Positions 18,558 to 27,326 of a stretch of DNA of 64,000 bases are shown piece after piece. Source of the DNA: Mesonia aestuariivivens (lineage in GTDB: Bacteria > Bacteroidota > Bacteroidia > Flavobacteriales > Flavobacteriaceae); NCBI RefSeq assembly GCF_019311235.1, contig NZ_JAHWDF010000009.1:1-64000 (forward strand), read 5' to 3'. The position numbers and the translations under genes were made by a program. The stretch's first letter is position 1. Every line of letters starts with the position of its first letter. Under the pieces are notes generated by a model. It was given only the letters and a program-made list of their open reading frames with translations. It searched no databases and was not told the origin of the DNA.

Positions 18558-19364
18558 ATGGACTTCTCTCAAGTAAAACTTATTGTTAGCGATATGGATG
18601 GCACTTTACTCAATTCTAACAATGAAGTAAGTGATCGCTTTTTTGAAATTTATAAAGAATTAAAAAACAAAAATATTCAATTTGTAGCAGCAAGTGGAAG
18701 ACAATTATTCAGTATAAAAGACAAACTCTCTCCTATTAAAGATGAAATTTATGTTATTGCAGAAAATGGCGGTATCACTTTAAAAGCAGATAAAGTTTTA
18801 AACACCTACAGCCTTTCCTTAGCAAAAGTTCAGCAAATCGTAGAAAAAATTCGCGAAATTAAAGATGCTGAAATTGTGATCTGCGGAAAAGCTAAAGCCT
18901 ATATCGAAAGTAAAAATCAAGATTTTATAGAGTTCTTTAAAGAATTTTATGTAGAATACGCCCAAGTTGAAAATTTATTAGAAGTAAAAGATGATGAGTT
19001 TTTCAAAATAGCAGTTTATCACCCTACAGATGCCGAAAAACACATCTACGCTGAAGTTAAAAATTTTGAAAATCAATTTAAAGTAAAAGTTTCTGGAGAA
19101 CATTGGGTAGACCTTTCAGGTTTAGAAACCCATAAAGGAAATGCCTTGCAGCAATTACAAGATAATTTAGGAATTAAAAAATCTGAAACCATGGTTTTCG
19201 GTGATTATAACAATGACCTAGAAATGCTTGAATTAGCAGATTTCAGTTTCGCCATGGCTAATGCTCACCCTAATGTAAAAGCTATAGCAAAATTCACCAC
19301 CAAAAGTAACGATGAATTTGGCGTTGAAACTATCTTAGAAAAAGTTATTCTCCCATCAAAGTAA
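18558..19364 (+). CDS. HAD superfamily hydrolase, Cof-type (subfamily IIB)
   Basis: A 268-residue cytosolic phosphatase of the Cof family. Motif I is DMDGTLLNS (nucleophile and acid aspartates), followed by NNEVS; motif II is AASGRQ; motif IV is GDYNNDLEML near the C-terminus. The C2B-type cap domain occupies about residues 85-190. Such enzymes dephosphorylate sugar phosphates, FMN or PLP-like compounds, and the substrate is not predictable. The 3' end overlaps by 20 bases the convergent YjbQ gene. Confidence 0.9.
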   Translation: MDFSQVKLIVSDMDGTLLNSNNEVSDRFFEIYKELKNKNIQFVAASGRQLFSIKDKLSPIKDEIYVIAENGGITLKADKVLNTYSLSLAKVQQIVEKIREIKDAEIVICGKAKAYIESKNQDFIEFFKEFYVEYAQVENLLEVKDDEFFKIAVYHPTDAEKHIYAEVKNFENQFKVKVSGEHWVDLSGLETHKGNALQQLQDNLGIKKSETMVFGDYNNDLEMLELADFSFAMANAHPNVKAIAKFTTKSNDEFGVETILEKVILPSK

Positions 19365-19767
19365 GCACCAACTTACGTTTGCTGGCGTGATTTCTAAATT
19401 CACCCAAATAAATACCTTGCCAAGTTCCTAAATTTAATTTGCCATTCGTAACAGGAATTTCGATACTGCTTCCTATTAATGAAGACTTAATGTGAGCGGG
19501 CATATCATCTGATCCTTCAAGAGTATGCTTATAATAAGGCATATTTTCAGGGACCATTTTATTAATATGCGTTTCAAAATCTTCACGAACTGTTGGATCT
19601 GCATTTTCGTTTATAGTTAAACCTGCTGAAGTATGCTTAATAAAAACTTTTAAAGTGCCGAGATTAAAATCTTTTAATTCTGGTAATTGCTTGATAACTT
19701 CTGAAGACACCAAATGAAACCCTCTAGATTTAGCAGAAATCTGAATTTCTTTTTGTACTATTTTCAT
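19345..19767 (-). CDS. YjbQ/UPF0047 family protein
   Basis: A 140-residue protein of the UPF0047 (YjbQ) family, sometimes named secondary thiamine-phosphate synthase enzyme. Family motifs are present: FIKHTSAGLTINENADPTVR with the conserved His, then HTLEGSDDMPAHIKSSL and GTWQGIYLGEFR. The molecular function is not well settled; weak thiamine phosphate synthase activity is reported for relatives. Normal family length. It overlaps the HAD hydrolase gene tail to tail. Confidence 0.88.
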   Translation of the reverse strand: MKIVQKEIQISAKSRGFHLVSSEVIKQLPELKDFNLGTLKVFIKHTSAGLTINENADPTVREDFETHINKMVPENMPYYKHTLEGSDDMPAHIKSSLIGSSIEIPVTNGKLNLGTWQGIYLGEFRNHASKRKLVLTLMGE

Positions 19768-19815
19768 TACTATTTTTATTGAATTTACCTAAATTTAAAA
19801 ATATATTATAAATTC

Positions 19816-20772
19816 ATGAAAAACATTTTAGCTTTTTGTTTAGTTATATTTGCCAATCACGCTAATGCCCAACAGATTGATTTTACTAATATCAACTTTC
19901 AAAAATTTTATAAAGTAGGGAAAGCTAACGATGTTTTTCTTCCCTTGGGTGACATTTCATTTGTAGATAAAATAACTTCGTTTAAAGTTGGGAATCCGAA
20001 ACCTGAAATAGATTATACAGATACCACTAACGCATTGGGAGCACCAGATTATACAAAGTATCCAGACAAAACCTACCTATCTTTGGGTTGTTACGGAGAA
20101 TTAGTGGTGGAATTTAAGAACAATGGATTTATAGATATTGAAGGCCCAGATCTTTATTTCTTTGAAGTAGGCCCATCCGTAGAAGCTTTTGAAGTTTACA
20201 TTTCTAAAAACGGTAAAAATTGGAAATATGTACAAGATACTTCTGGCGGTTCTAGCTATGTTGATATAGCTTCAGTAGAAAAAGAAAACGAGAAAGATAT
20301 TTATTACTATATTAAACTTGTAGATTTAGGCTCTTTTTGTGACGGACCTACCGCAGGAGCAGATATAGACGCCATTGGCACCATTGGTGGCGTATTAAAA
20401 GTTAATATTGATGCTAATCTATTATTTGATCTAGATAAATATGCACTAAAAAAAGAAGCACAAAGCACCCTAAATAATTTTCTTATAGGTTTAGAAAAAA
20501 TACCAGAAGCAGAAGTAATTATTGAGGGACACACCGACAATCAAGCTTCTCATACTTACAACCAAATTTTAGGCTTAAACCGCGCTAAAAGTGTAAAAAA
20601 ATCCCTTTTTCAGCAATTAAAAAATAAAACTAAAAATTATAATTTTCAATTGAAATCTTTAGGTGAAACACAGCCCGTAGCAACAAATAAAACAGTCTCA
20701 GGCAGAAAAAAAAACAGGAGAGTAGAAATTATAGTAATTCCTTCAGCGGACTTTTATAAACCTACCCATTAA
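19816..20772 (+). CDS. OmpA-domain protein with an N-terminal beta-sandwich domain
   Basis: A 318-residue protein with a signal peptide (1-18, HANAQQ). The N-terminal part (about 40-195) is a beta-sandwich with the pattern ALGAPD ... LSLGCYGELVVEF ... GPDLYFFEVG ... FEVYISKNGKNW ... GADIDAIG. The same pattern occurs in many secreted bacterial proteins as a surface or ligand-binding module. The C-terminal part (about 205-312) is an OmpA peptidoglycan-binding domain (IEGHTDNQASHTYN, GRKKNRRVEI). It is probably a periplasmic or outer-membrane protein tethered to the wall. It runs convergent with the next gene (6-base gap). Confidence 0.8.
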   Translation: MKNILAFCLVIFANHANAQQIDFTNINFQKFYKVGKANDVFLPLGDISFVDKITSFKVGNPKPEIDYTDTTNALGAPDYTKYPDKTYLSLGCYGELVVEFKNNGFIDIEGPDLYFFEVGPSVEAFEVYISKNGKNWKYVQDTSGGSSYVDIASVEKENEKDIYYYIKLVDLGSFCDGPTAGADIDAIGTIGGVLKVNIDANLLFDLDKYALKKEAQSTLNNFLIGLEKIPEAEVIIEGHTDNQASHTYNQILGLNRAKSVKKSLFQQLKNKTKNYNFQLKSLGETQPVATNKTVSGRKKNRRVEIIVIPSADFYKPTH

Positions 20773-20778
20773 CTTCTA

Positions 20779-22047
20779 TCAGGTTTTTTGTTTCTTTTTA
20801 CGGGCAGCCGGAAATAAAATATTATTCAAAATAAGTCGATAGCCCGGAGAATTGGGATGTAGCGATAATTCTGTTTTAGGATCTCCTACTTTATGCTGAT
20901 AATCTTCAGGATCATGACCACCATAAAAAGTAAAAAAACCTTTTCCTTTAATACCATGAATATAACGAGCTTCTCCATTGGTTTTATTTTCACCCATAAC
21001 TAAAACGGTAGGCTTTATTTGATCTCTTCTAAATGAAGTGGTTTGCCCCATAAAACCTTTTACTAAAGCAGTATGGTTTTGACAGAGCATAGTAGGAATT
21101 GGATCCCATTTTGCAGAATAATTCATCAACGAAAAATAATCTGTTTCTTTAGGTATATGCCGTTGCGAAGTCATATCTATAGAAGAAAATTCATACTCCA
21201 TAGGGCTACGTTCTAAGGTATAATCGGTAAATGCAAAAGTTTTATTATAATCTATTTTACTTTGGTAAGCGGCATCACTAGCATCACCATCAAACATAGG
21301 CTCACAAATATCTACTCCTTCAGCAGATAACGCAATATCAAAACTATCGGTAGCGCTGCACATCGCAAACATAAAACCTCCTCCAATTACATAGTCTCTT
21401 ATTTTTTGTGCTACGGCTAATTTCTCTTGAGAAACTTTATCATACCCTAACTCTGTTGCTAGTGCTTCTGCCGCACGTTTTTCTTCAATATACCAAGCTG
21501 ATGCTCGATAAGCTCTATAAAACTTTCCAAACTGCCCCGTAAAGTCTTCATGATGTAAGTGCAACCAATCGTAAAGTAACAACTTATTTTCTAATACTTC
21601 TTTATCGTAAATTTTCTCGTAAGGTATTTCAGCATAAGTTAACACCATGGTTACAGCATCATCCCAAGGTGCATTTCCTTTAGGGGTATACACCGCAATT
21701 TTTGGAGCTTTTTCTAAAATTACAGCATCTTGATTTTGTGACGGACTAGAAATTTCATCTAAAATATTTTGCGTTTTGGCATCGCTAAGCACTTCAAAAG
21801 AAACCCCTCTAATTTTACATTCTTTTTTTAATTCTTCAGTATCTGGCATTAAAAAAGAACCTCCTCGATAGTTAAGTAGCCATTTTACTTTTTGCTGTTT
21901 ATTGAGTACCCAATAGGTAATTCCGTAGGCTTTTAAGTGATTTTTTTGAGTATCAACATCCATTGGGATTAGCACGTAAGATGCATAATTTTGAAAAGGA
22001 ATGAGTAATAAAAAAAATATAACAAGGTAATTTTTCATAAATGCCAT
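20779..22047 (-). CDS. Secreted flavobacterial protein, often mislabelled asparagine synthetase B
   Basis: A 422-residue protein with an N-terminal signal peptide; M4 (MKNYLVIFFLL) is also a possible start. I recall close flavobacterial relatives carrying the label asparagine synthetase B, but neither the glutaminase (N-terminal Cys) nor the AsnB synthetase motifs are present, and a signal peptide would be odd for that enzyme. The central part (IAVYTPKGNAPWDDAVTMVL, LHLHHEDFTGQ, GGGFMFAMCSATDSF) looks more like a class I glutamine-amidotransferase/ThuA-type fold, with Cys in a nucleophile-elbow position. True activity is unknown. Confidence 0.7.
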   Translation of the reverse strand: MAFMKNYLVIFFLLLIPFQNYASYVLIPMDVDTQKNHLKAYGITYWVLNKQQKVKWLLNYRGGSFLMPDTEELKKECKIRGVSFEVLSDAKTQNILDEISSPSQNQDAVILEKAPKIAVYTPKGNAPWDDAVTMVLTYAEIPYEKIYDKEVLENKLLLYDWLHLHHEDFTGQFGKFYRAYRASAWYIEEKRAAEALATELGYDKVSQEKLAVAQKIRDYVIGGGFMFAMCSATDSFDIALSAEGVDICEPMFDGDASDAAYQSKIDYNKTFAFTDYTLERSPMEYEFSSIDMTSQRHIPKETDYFSLMNYSAKWDPIPTMLCQNHTALVKGFMGQTTSFRRDQIKPTVLVMGENKTNGEARYIHGIKGKGFFTFYGGHDPEDYQHKVGDPKTELSLHPNSPGYRLILNNILFPAARKKKQKT

Positions 22048-22127
22048 TGAATTAAAAAAGGTTGAAAAACTTCAGCTTAAAATAGCCAAAATTATTCAAC
22101 CTAAAAGTAAACAATTTTTATTCCAAT

Positions 22128-22150
22128 TAATTCTTATTAATTAAGAATTA
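22128..22150 (-). terminator. Possible hairpin overlapping the dnaB stop codon
   Basis: TAATTCTTA / TAAGAATTA arms with a five-base loop. The proximal arm includes the dnaB stop codon (22148-22150). It is AT-only and lacks a long T run, so it is a weak terminator at best. Confidence 0.35.
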
Positions 22151-23698
22151 GAAAGGTACTTCATCATCATTACTTGGAGGCGGAGTATTAGGCCGCCCAA
22201 AAGCTTCATCTGCCGAAGGGAAATTTGGTGGTGTACTAAATGGATTTTCTTCTTCACCTTCATTCATTTTTGAATGAAACTCGAAAGGAGAATCGAAACT
22301 TTCTAAATTACTAAATTTACCTAAGTGCCCTTCAAATTTCAACCTTATGTTTTCCAATCCACCATTCCTGTGTTTAGCCACAATAAATTCTGCCTGCCCA
22401 TCGGTTGGCGAACGTTCATCATCATCCCACTCTTCAATTTTATAATATTCAGGTCGGTAAATAAACGATACAATATCGGCATCCTGCTCAATTGCACCAG
22501 ATTCACGAAGATCAGAAAGTAAGGGCCGCTTACTACCGCCACGCGTTTCTACTGCACGTGAAAGCTGTGAAAGTGCAATTACAGGAACACTTAATTCTTT
22601 TGCTAGTGCTTTTAAGTTTCTCGAAATTGTAGAAATTTCTTGTTCACGGTTTCCTCCTTTAGCACCTGTAGCAGCTGTCATTAATTGTAAATAATCTATT
22701 ACAATAAGCCTTATGCCGTGCTGCGAGGCTAAACGACGTGCTTTTGCTCGTAAATCGAAAATAGAAAGTGATGGTGTATCATCTATAAATAAAGGAGCTT
22801 TTTCTAGGTCTTTTACCTTTACATTTAGCTGTTCCCATTCGTGAGTTTCTAATTTACCAGTTCTTAATTTTTCTGAAGACAAACCAGTTTCAGAAGAAAT
22901 TAGACGTGTAATTAACTGTACTGATGACATCTCTAAAGAGAAAAAAGCAACAGGTATATTTTGATCTACGGCTATATTTCTTGCCATCGATAGGGTTAAG
23001 GCTGTTTTACCCATACCCGGTCTTGCTGCTACGATAATTAAATCACTTGGTTGCCAACCAGAGGTTAATTTATCTAAACGCTCGAAACCTGAAGGTATAC
23101 CACTTAAACCTTCTTTATTAGAGATTTCTTCAATTTTAGCTAAGGCTTGGGTTACCAAATTCTGAGCTGTCTCTGAAGATCTTTTGATGTTCCCTTGGGT
23201 AACTTCGTATAATTTAGATTCAGCTTTATCTAATAAGTCGAAAACATCGGTAGATTCATCGTAAGAATCTTCAATAATTTCGTTGGAAATTTTAATTAAA
23301 CTACGCTGAATATATTTTTGAAGAATGATTCTCGCGTGAAACTCAATATGTGCTGAAGAAGACACTTTTTGAGTTAACTGAATGATGTAGTAATCACCAC
23401 CAGCAGATTCTAAATTTCCATCTTTCTTTAACTGGTTAGAAACCGTTAATAAGTCGATAGGAGAACCGTCTTTAAACAATTTAAAGATCGCATCAAAAAT
23501 ATGTTGGTGTGCTTCTTTATAAAAAGCATCTGGGTGTAGAATATCGACAACCTCATCTACTCCTTTTTTATCAATCATCATCGCCCCAAGAACAACCTCC
23601 TCTAAATCAACTGCTTGAGGAGGTATTTTTCCTTTTTCAAGGCTAATGACGTTTTTTTGATTATAATTGTATTGCTTTTGCACCTGTGCTTTCTCCAT
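22148..23698 (-). CDS. dnaB: Replicative DNA helicase DnaB
   Basis: A 516-residue hexameric helicase that unwinds DNA at the replication fork. The N-terminal DnaB domain (about 20-125; PPQAVDLEEVVLGAMM) is followed by a linker and the RecA-like C-terminal domain, with Walker A ARPGMGKTAL (about 221-230), Walker B LIVIDYLQLM, and SQLSRAVETR/DLRESGAIEQDAD. The tail ends in an acidic and proline-rich stretch (about 470-516), longer than in E. coli. No intein is present. Probably its own unit; the next gene upstream is accA, after a terminator. Confidence 0.96.
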   Translation of the reverse strand: MEKAQVQKQYNYNQKNVISLEKGKIPPQAVDLEEVVLGAMMIDKKGVDEVVDILHPDAFYKEAHQHIFDAIFKLFKDGSPIDLLTVSNQLKKDGNLESAGGDYYIIQLTQKVSSSAHIEFHARIILQKYIQRSLIKISNEIIEDSYDESTDVFDLLDKAESKLYEVTQGNIKRSSETAQNLVTQALAKIEEISNKEGLSGIPSGFERLDKLTSGWQPSDLIIVAARPGMGKTALTLSMARNIAVDQNIPVAFFSLEMSSVQLITRLISSETGLSSEKLRTGKLETHEWEQLNVKVKDLEKAPLFIDDTPSLSIFDLRAKARRLASQHGIRLIVIDYLQLMTAATGAKGGNREQEISTISRNLKALAKELSVPVIALSQLSRAVETRGGSKRPLLSDLRESGAIEQDADIVSFIYRPEYYKIEEWDDDERSPTDGQAEFIVAKHRNGGLENIRLKFEGHLGKFSNLESFDSPFEFHSKMNEGEEENPFSTPPNFPSADEAFGRPNTPPPSNDDEVPF

Positions 23699-23811
23699 AC
23701 TACGAATGTAAAAAAAATGTTAAGACAAGAGCAGAAAATAACTGCTCAGATAGTTCACCGTTTATGAACAATCTGTGTGTTAATAACTTAAAATTGCTGT
23801 TAATAAGTATA

Positions 23812-23842
23812 AAAAAATCCAGATTTCACATCCGGATTTTTT
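23812..23842 (-). terminator. accA terminator
   Basis: On the minus strand AAAAAATCCGGA ... TCTGGATTTTTT, a stem with one G-U pair, ending in a T run. It lies 24 bases past the accA stop. Confidence 0.8.
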
Positions 23843-23865
23843 CAAGAAGTTTCTAATAGAAGTGT

Positions 23866-24819
23866 TTATCCTTTAAACACTCCCATATTAGAATATTTAT
23901 CCATTCTGGCTTTAATCAATTCTTCTGGTGATAAGTTTTTTAATTCATCGAAAGACTCTAAAACCACTTTTTTAAGTGTTTTAAACATTTCTTCACGATC
24001 ACTATGCGCACCACCAATAGGTTCTTTAATAATCGAATCGATTACCTCTAATTTTTTTGCGTCTTTAGCGGTAAGTTTTAATGCTTCTGCTGCTTGTTCT
24101 TTATGATCCCAGCTTCTCCATAAAATGGAAGAACAGTTCTCTGGTGAGATGACTGAATACCAAGAATTTTCTAACATCATTACTTTATCACCTACACCAA
24201 TACCTAACGCTCCGCCACTAGCTCCTTCACCTATCACTACTACAAAGATAGAAGTTTTGAGGCGCGTCATTTCTAATATATTTCTAGCAATTGCTTCTCC
24301 TTGTCCGCGTTCTTCTGCTTCCAATCCAGGATAAGCTCCTGGAGTATCAATAAAAGTTAATACAGGAATACCAAACTTTTCTGCAGACTTCATTAAGCGA
24401 AGTGCTTTGCGGTAACCTTCTGGGTTTGCCATACCAAAATTTCGGTATTGACGGGTTTTGGTATTGTAACCTTTTTGCTGACCAATAATCATAAAAGTTT
24501 GATCACCAATTTTACCTAAACCACCGACCATGGCTTTATCATCTTTTACATTTCGATCACCATGTAATTCTAGAAAATTACCTTCACATAAAGAATTAAT
24601 ATAATCTAAAGTATAAGGTCTATTTGGATGTCTTGAGAGTTGTACTCGTTGCCAAGCCGTAAGATTTTTATATATATCTTTTTTAGTTTCTTTTAATTTC
24701 TTTTCTATTTGCTTACAAGTCGAGCTTACATCTACTTCACTATCTTTACCGATCGCGCAAGCTTTTTCATATTGCTCTTGAAGCTCTTTAATGGGCAACT
24801 CAAATTCTAAATATTCCAT
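23866..24819 (-). CDS. accA: Acetyl-CoA carboxylase carboxyltransferase subunit alpha
   Basis: A 317-residue protein of normal AccA length. With AccD it transfers the carboxyl group from biotin to acetyl-CoA to make malonyl-CoA for fatty acid synthesis. Motifs seen: [25 protein letters not shown], the crotonase-like oxyanion region [19 protein letters not shown], and [15 protein letters not shown]. The N-terminal helical part begins [17 protein letters not shown], a standard start. It is transcribed alone as far as can be seen. Confidence 0.95.
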   Translation of the reverse strand: MEYLEFELPIKELQEQYEKACAIGKDSEVDVSSTCKQIEKKLKETKKDIYKNLTAWQRVQLSRHPNRPYTLDYINSLCEGNFLELHGDRNVKDDKAMVGGLGKIGDQTFMIIGQQKGYNTKTRQYRNFGMANPEGYRKALRLMKSAEKFGIPVLTFIDTPGAYPGLEAEERGQGEAIARNILEMTRLKTSIFVVVIGEGASGGALGIGVGDKVMMLENSWYSVISPENCSSILWRSWDHKEQAAEALKLTAKDAKKLEVIDSIIKEPIGGAHSDREEMFKTLKKVVLESFDELKNLSPEELIKARMDKYSNMGVFKG

Positions 24820-24920
24820 AATATGAATAAGGCTTTTTTTATTTCAGCTTACAAATATATAAAACTTATAAGATTGAAAAGTTGAAAATTAAGATTATAA
24901 ATTTTGAAGTTATTAAGAAA

Positions 24921-25997
24921 TTATCTTTTGGCCTTTTTGAGAAGGAAAAATGCCAAAATTCCGAATACAATATTTGGAAACCAAACGGCTATTAAGGGTG
25001 AAAAAGTAGATTTTTCTGCAATGGTACCAAAAACTTTATCCATAAATACATATGTAAAAGCTATAGCGATACCCACAGCTAAATTAACACCCATCCCTCC
25101 CCTTCTTTTCATGGCAGATACAGAAACTGCAATAATGGTAAGAATATAGGCAGAAACAGGAATACTCCAACGTTTGTATGCTACGACTTGGTAAATATTT
25201 ATGTTTCCCGAACCTCTTCTTTTTTCTTGCTTAATAAATTCATTTAACTCTTGATAGTTTAAAGTTTCAGCAATGTAAGATACCGGAGTAAGTGCATCTA
25301 TTTCAAAAGGTAAAATGGTATCAAATTTAGTATCGCTGCTTAAAATATCGTTACGCTCACCTATAATTCTTTTTTCATAGCGAGTTAAGGTATAATTTAA
25401 AGAATCTGTATTAAAATTTAATCGGTCTGCACTAATTTTAAATTTAAGCTTATTACCTTCAAAATGCTCTAAAGTAAAGTTTCTGGCTGTTTTTTGCTTG
25501 GGCTGGAAGTTGGTAGCATAAATAAATTCGTGATCATTAATTTGCCGATATACATCTTTAGTTTCTTGTACATCTGAACTATTTTTTAAATACTTATACT
25601 TAAAATCATTAAATCCAGAACTTGCTTGTGGTGCTAAATACATACCCATGACCAAAGCTCCTAAACATACAATCGTTGCTCCTATAAAATAAGGTCTCAA
25701 AAACCTATAAAAAGAAACACCCGAACTTAAAAAGGCGATCACTTCTGTATTATTAGCTAGTTTTGAAGTAAACCAAATAACCGACAAAAATAAAAATAAT
25801 GGAAATAATAAATTGGCAAAATAGATCGTAAAATCTATATAATAATAAACCACCTCTATAAACGGAACTTCATTTTCTAATATTTTATCTATTTTTTCAG
25901 CAAGATTTACCGTTATCCCAATAGGAATAAATAGCAACAACAACATGATGAATGTCCCTAAATAGCGTTTAAGTATGTACCAGTCTAATATTTTCAA
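24921..25997 (-). CDS. lptG: LPS export permease LptG (YjgP/YjgQ family)
   Basis: A 358-residue inner-membrane protein with six predicted transmembrane helices (about 12-34, 55-80, 98-120, 272-292, 300-320, 332-352) around a periplasmic beta-jellyroll. It starts MKILDWYILKRYLGTFIM, the family signature. With LptF and the LptB ATPase it extracts lipopolysaccharide from the inner membrane. Of the two paralogues in this window this is the shorter, LptG-like one. It lies directly downstream of tgt (one base between), an arrangement I recall from other Bacteroidota. Confidence 0.88.
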   Translation of the reverse strand: MKILDWYILKRYLGTFIMLLLLFIPIGITVNLAEKIDKILENEVPFIEVVYYYIDFTIYFANLLFPLFLFLSVIWFTSKLANNTEVIAFLSSGVSFYRFLRPYFIGATIVCLGALVMGMYLAPQASSGFNDFKYKYLKNSSDVQETKDVYRQINDHEFIYATNFQPKQKTARNFTLEHFEGNKLKFKISADRLNFNTDSLNYTLTRYEKRIIGERNDILSSDTKFDTILPFEIDALTPVSYIAETLNYQELNEFIKQEKRRGSGNINIYQVVAYKRWSIPVSAYILTIIAVSVSAMKRRGGMGVNLAVGIAIAFTYVFMDKVFGTIAEKSTFSPLIAVWFPNIVFGILAFFLLKKAKR

Positions 25998-25998
25998 C

Positions 25999-27129
25999 TT
26001 ATAATCTTTTATCCATTTGTTTCACCATTTTATCTTTCCAGACTCTAAAATCTCCTGCTAAAATATGCTTTCTAGCTTCTCTAACCAACCAAAGATAAAA
26101 ACCTAGATTATGTATAGTAGCAATTTGCCTGCCAAGCATTTCATTTACAGTAAATAAATGCCTAACATAGGCTTTAGAATACTCAGTATCTACCCAAGTA
26201 ATCGCCATTTCATCAATAGGAGAAAAATCATCTTCCCATTTTTTATTCTTAATGTTAATGGTTCCGTGGGCGGTAAATAACATTCCGTTACGTCCATTTC
26301 TGGTTGGCATCACACAATCAAACATATCTACACCAAGCGCAATATTTTCTAGAATATTAATCGGAGTCCCTACGCCCATTAAGTAACGTGGTTTATCTTC
26401 TGGAAGTATCTCTGTAACCACTTCTGTCATCGCATACATTTCTTCTGCAGGTTCTCCTACCGATAAGCCGCCAATAGCGTTTCCTGCAGCTCCCGCATTA
26501 GCAATATATTCTGCCGATTGTTTTCTTAAATCTTTATAAGTACTACCCTGTACAATTGGGAAAAGGGTTTGCTCATACCCGTAAAGTGGCGGAGTTTTTG
26601 CAAAATGATTAATGCATCTATCTAACCAACGATGCGTCATGTGCATTGATCGTTTAGCATACCGGTAATCACATGGGTAAGGTGTACACTCATCAAAAGC
26701 CATGATAATATCGGCCCCAATGGTACGCTGTATTTCCATAACATTTTCTGGAGTAAAGAAATGATAAGAACCATCGATATGCGATTTAAATTTCACTCCC
26801 TCTTCTTTAATTTTACGATTTGCAGAAAGCGAATAAACCTGATAACCACCGCTATCAGTTAAAATATTACGATCCCAATTCATAAATTTATGCAAACCTC
26901 CCGCTTTTCTTAAAATATCGGTTTGAGGTCTTAAGTATAAATGATAGGTATTACCTAAAATAATGTCTGGATTAATTTCTTGTTTTAATTCTCGTTGGTG
27001 CACCCCTTTTACGGTAGCGACGGTACCTACCGGCATAAAAATAGGAGTTTCTATTTTGCCATGATCGGTAGTAATTTCTCCAGCACGAGCTTTACTATTA
27101 ATATCTGTAGTTAAAAGATCAAATTTCAT
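25999..27129 (-). CDS. tgt: Queuine tRNA-ribosyltransferase
   Basis: Exchanges guanine 34 for queuosine precursor in tRNAs with GUN anticodons. The longer frame starts at TTG 27150, but that TTG is the end of a -7 promoter element, so ATG 27129 (MKFDLLTTDINSKAR) is the start, giving 376 residues. Visible: DSGGYQVYSLS (catalytic Asp loop), FDECTPYP, GGLSVGEP, and the nucleophile Asp in FDCVMPTRNGRNG (about residue 269). The CxCxxC zinc motif normally found near residues 300-315 is absent: the segment reads SPIDEMAITWVDTEYS. The HNLGFYLW histidine is kept. Co-transcribed with lptG. Confidence 0.92.
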   Translation of the reverse strand: MKFDLLTTDINSKARAGEITTDHGKIETPIFMPVGTVATVKGVHQRELKQEINPDIILGNTYHLYLRPQTDILRKAGGLHKFMNWDRNILTDSGGYQVYSLSANRKIKEEGVKFKSHIDGSYHFFTPENVMEIQRTIGADIIMAFDECTPYPCDYRYAKRSMHMTHRWLDRCINHFAKTPPLYGYEQTLFPIVQGSTYKDLRKQSAEYIANAGAAGNAIGGLSVGEPAEEMYAMTEVVTEILPEDKPRYLMGVGTPINILENIALGVDMFDCVMPTRNGRNGMLFTAHGTINIKNKKWEDDFSPIDEMAITWVDTEYSKAYVRHLFTVNEMLGRQIATIHNLGFYLWLVREARKHILAGDFRVWKDKMVKQMDKRL

Positions 27130-27147
27130 AATATAGAATATGGAGGG

Positions 27148-27155
27148 CAAAGATA
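27148..27155 (-). promoter_or_regulatory. Bacteroidota -7 element (TATCTTTG) for tgt-lptG
   Basis: A perfect TATCTTTG on the minus strand, 18 bases before the tgt ATG. It fixes the start codon, because the upstream TTG at 27150 lies inside the element. No clear -33 TTTG is present. Confidence 0.7.
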
Positions 27156-27291
27156 ACTATCTAAAAGAAATGCCGAATATTTTTATTGCTGAATTAAAGA
27201 TTCTTCTTTTTATAAATATCAGTATTCAATTATTCACAATAAATAGTTAATAAATGAAACCTATTTTCTTTTTTAAGCTTCTAATTAGACT

Positions 27292-27299
27292 TACTTTTG
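27292..27299 (+). promoter_or_regulatory. Bacteroidota -7 element (TACTTTTG) for the transketolase pair
   Basis: Matches TAnnTTTG exactly. The TTG at 27297 that opens the longer frame is the last part of this element, so translation must begin at the ATG 27327. Confidence 0.7.
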
Positions 27300-27326
27300 C
27301 AGAAATTGAAACAACACTTTTATACG

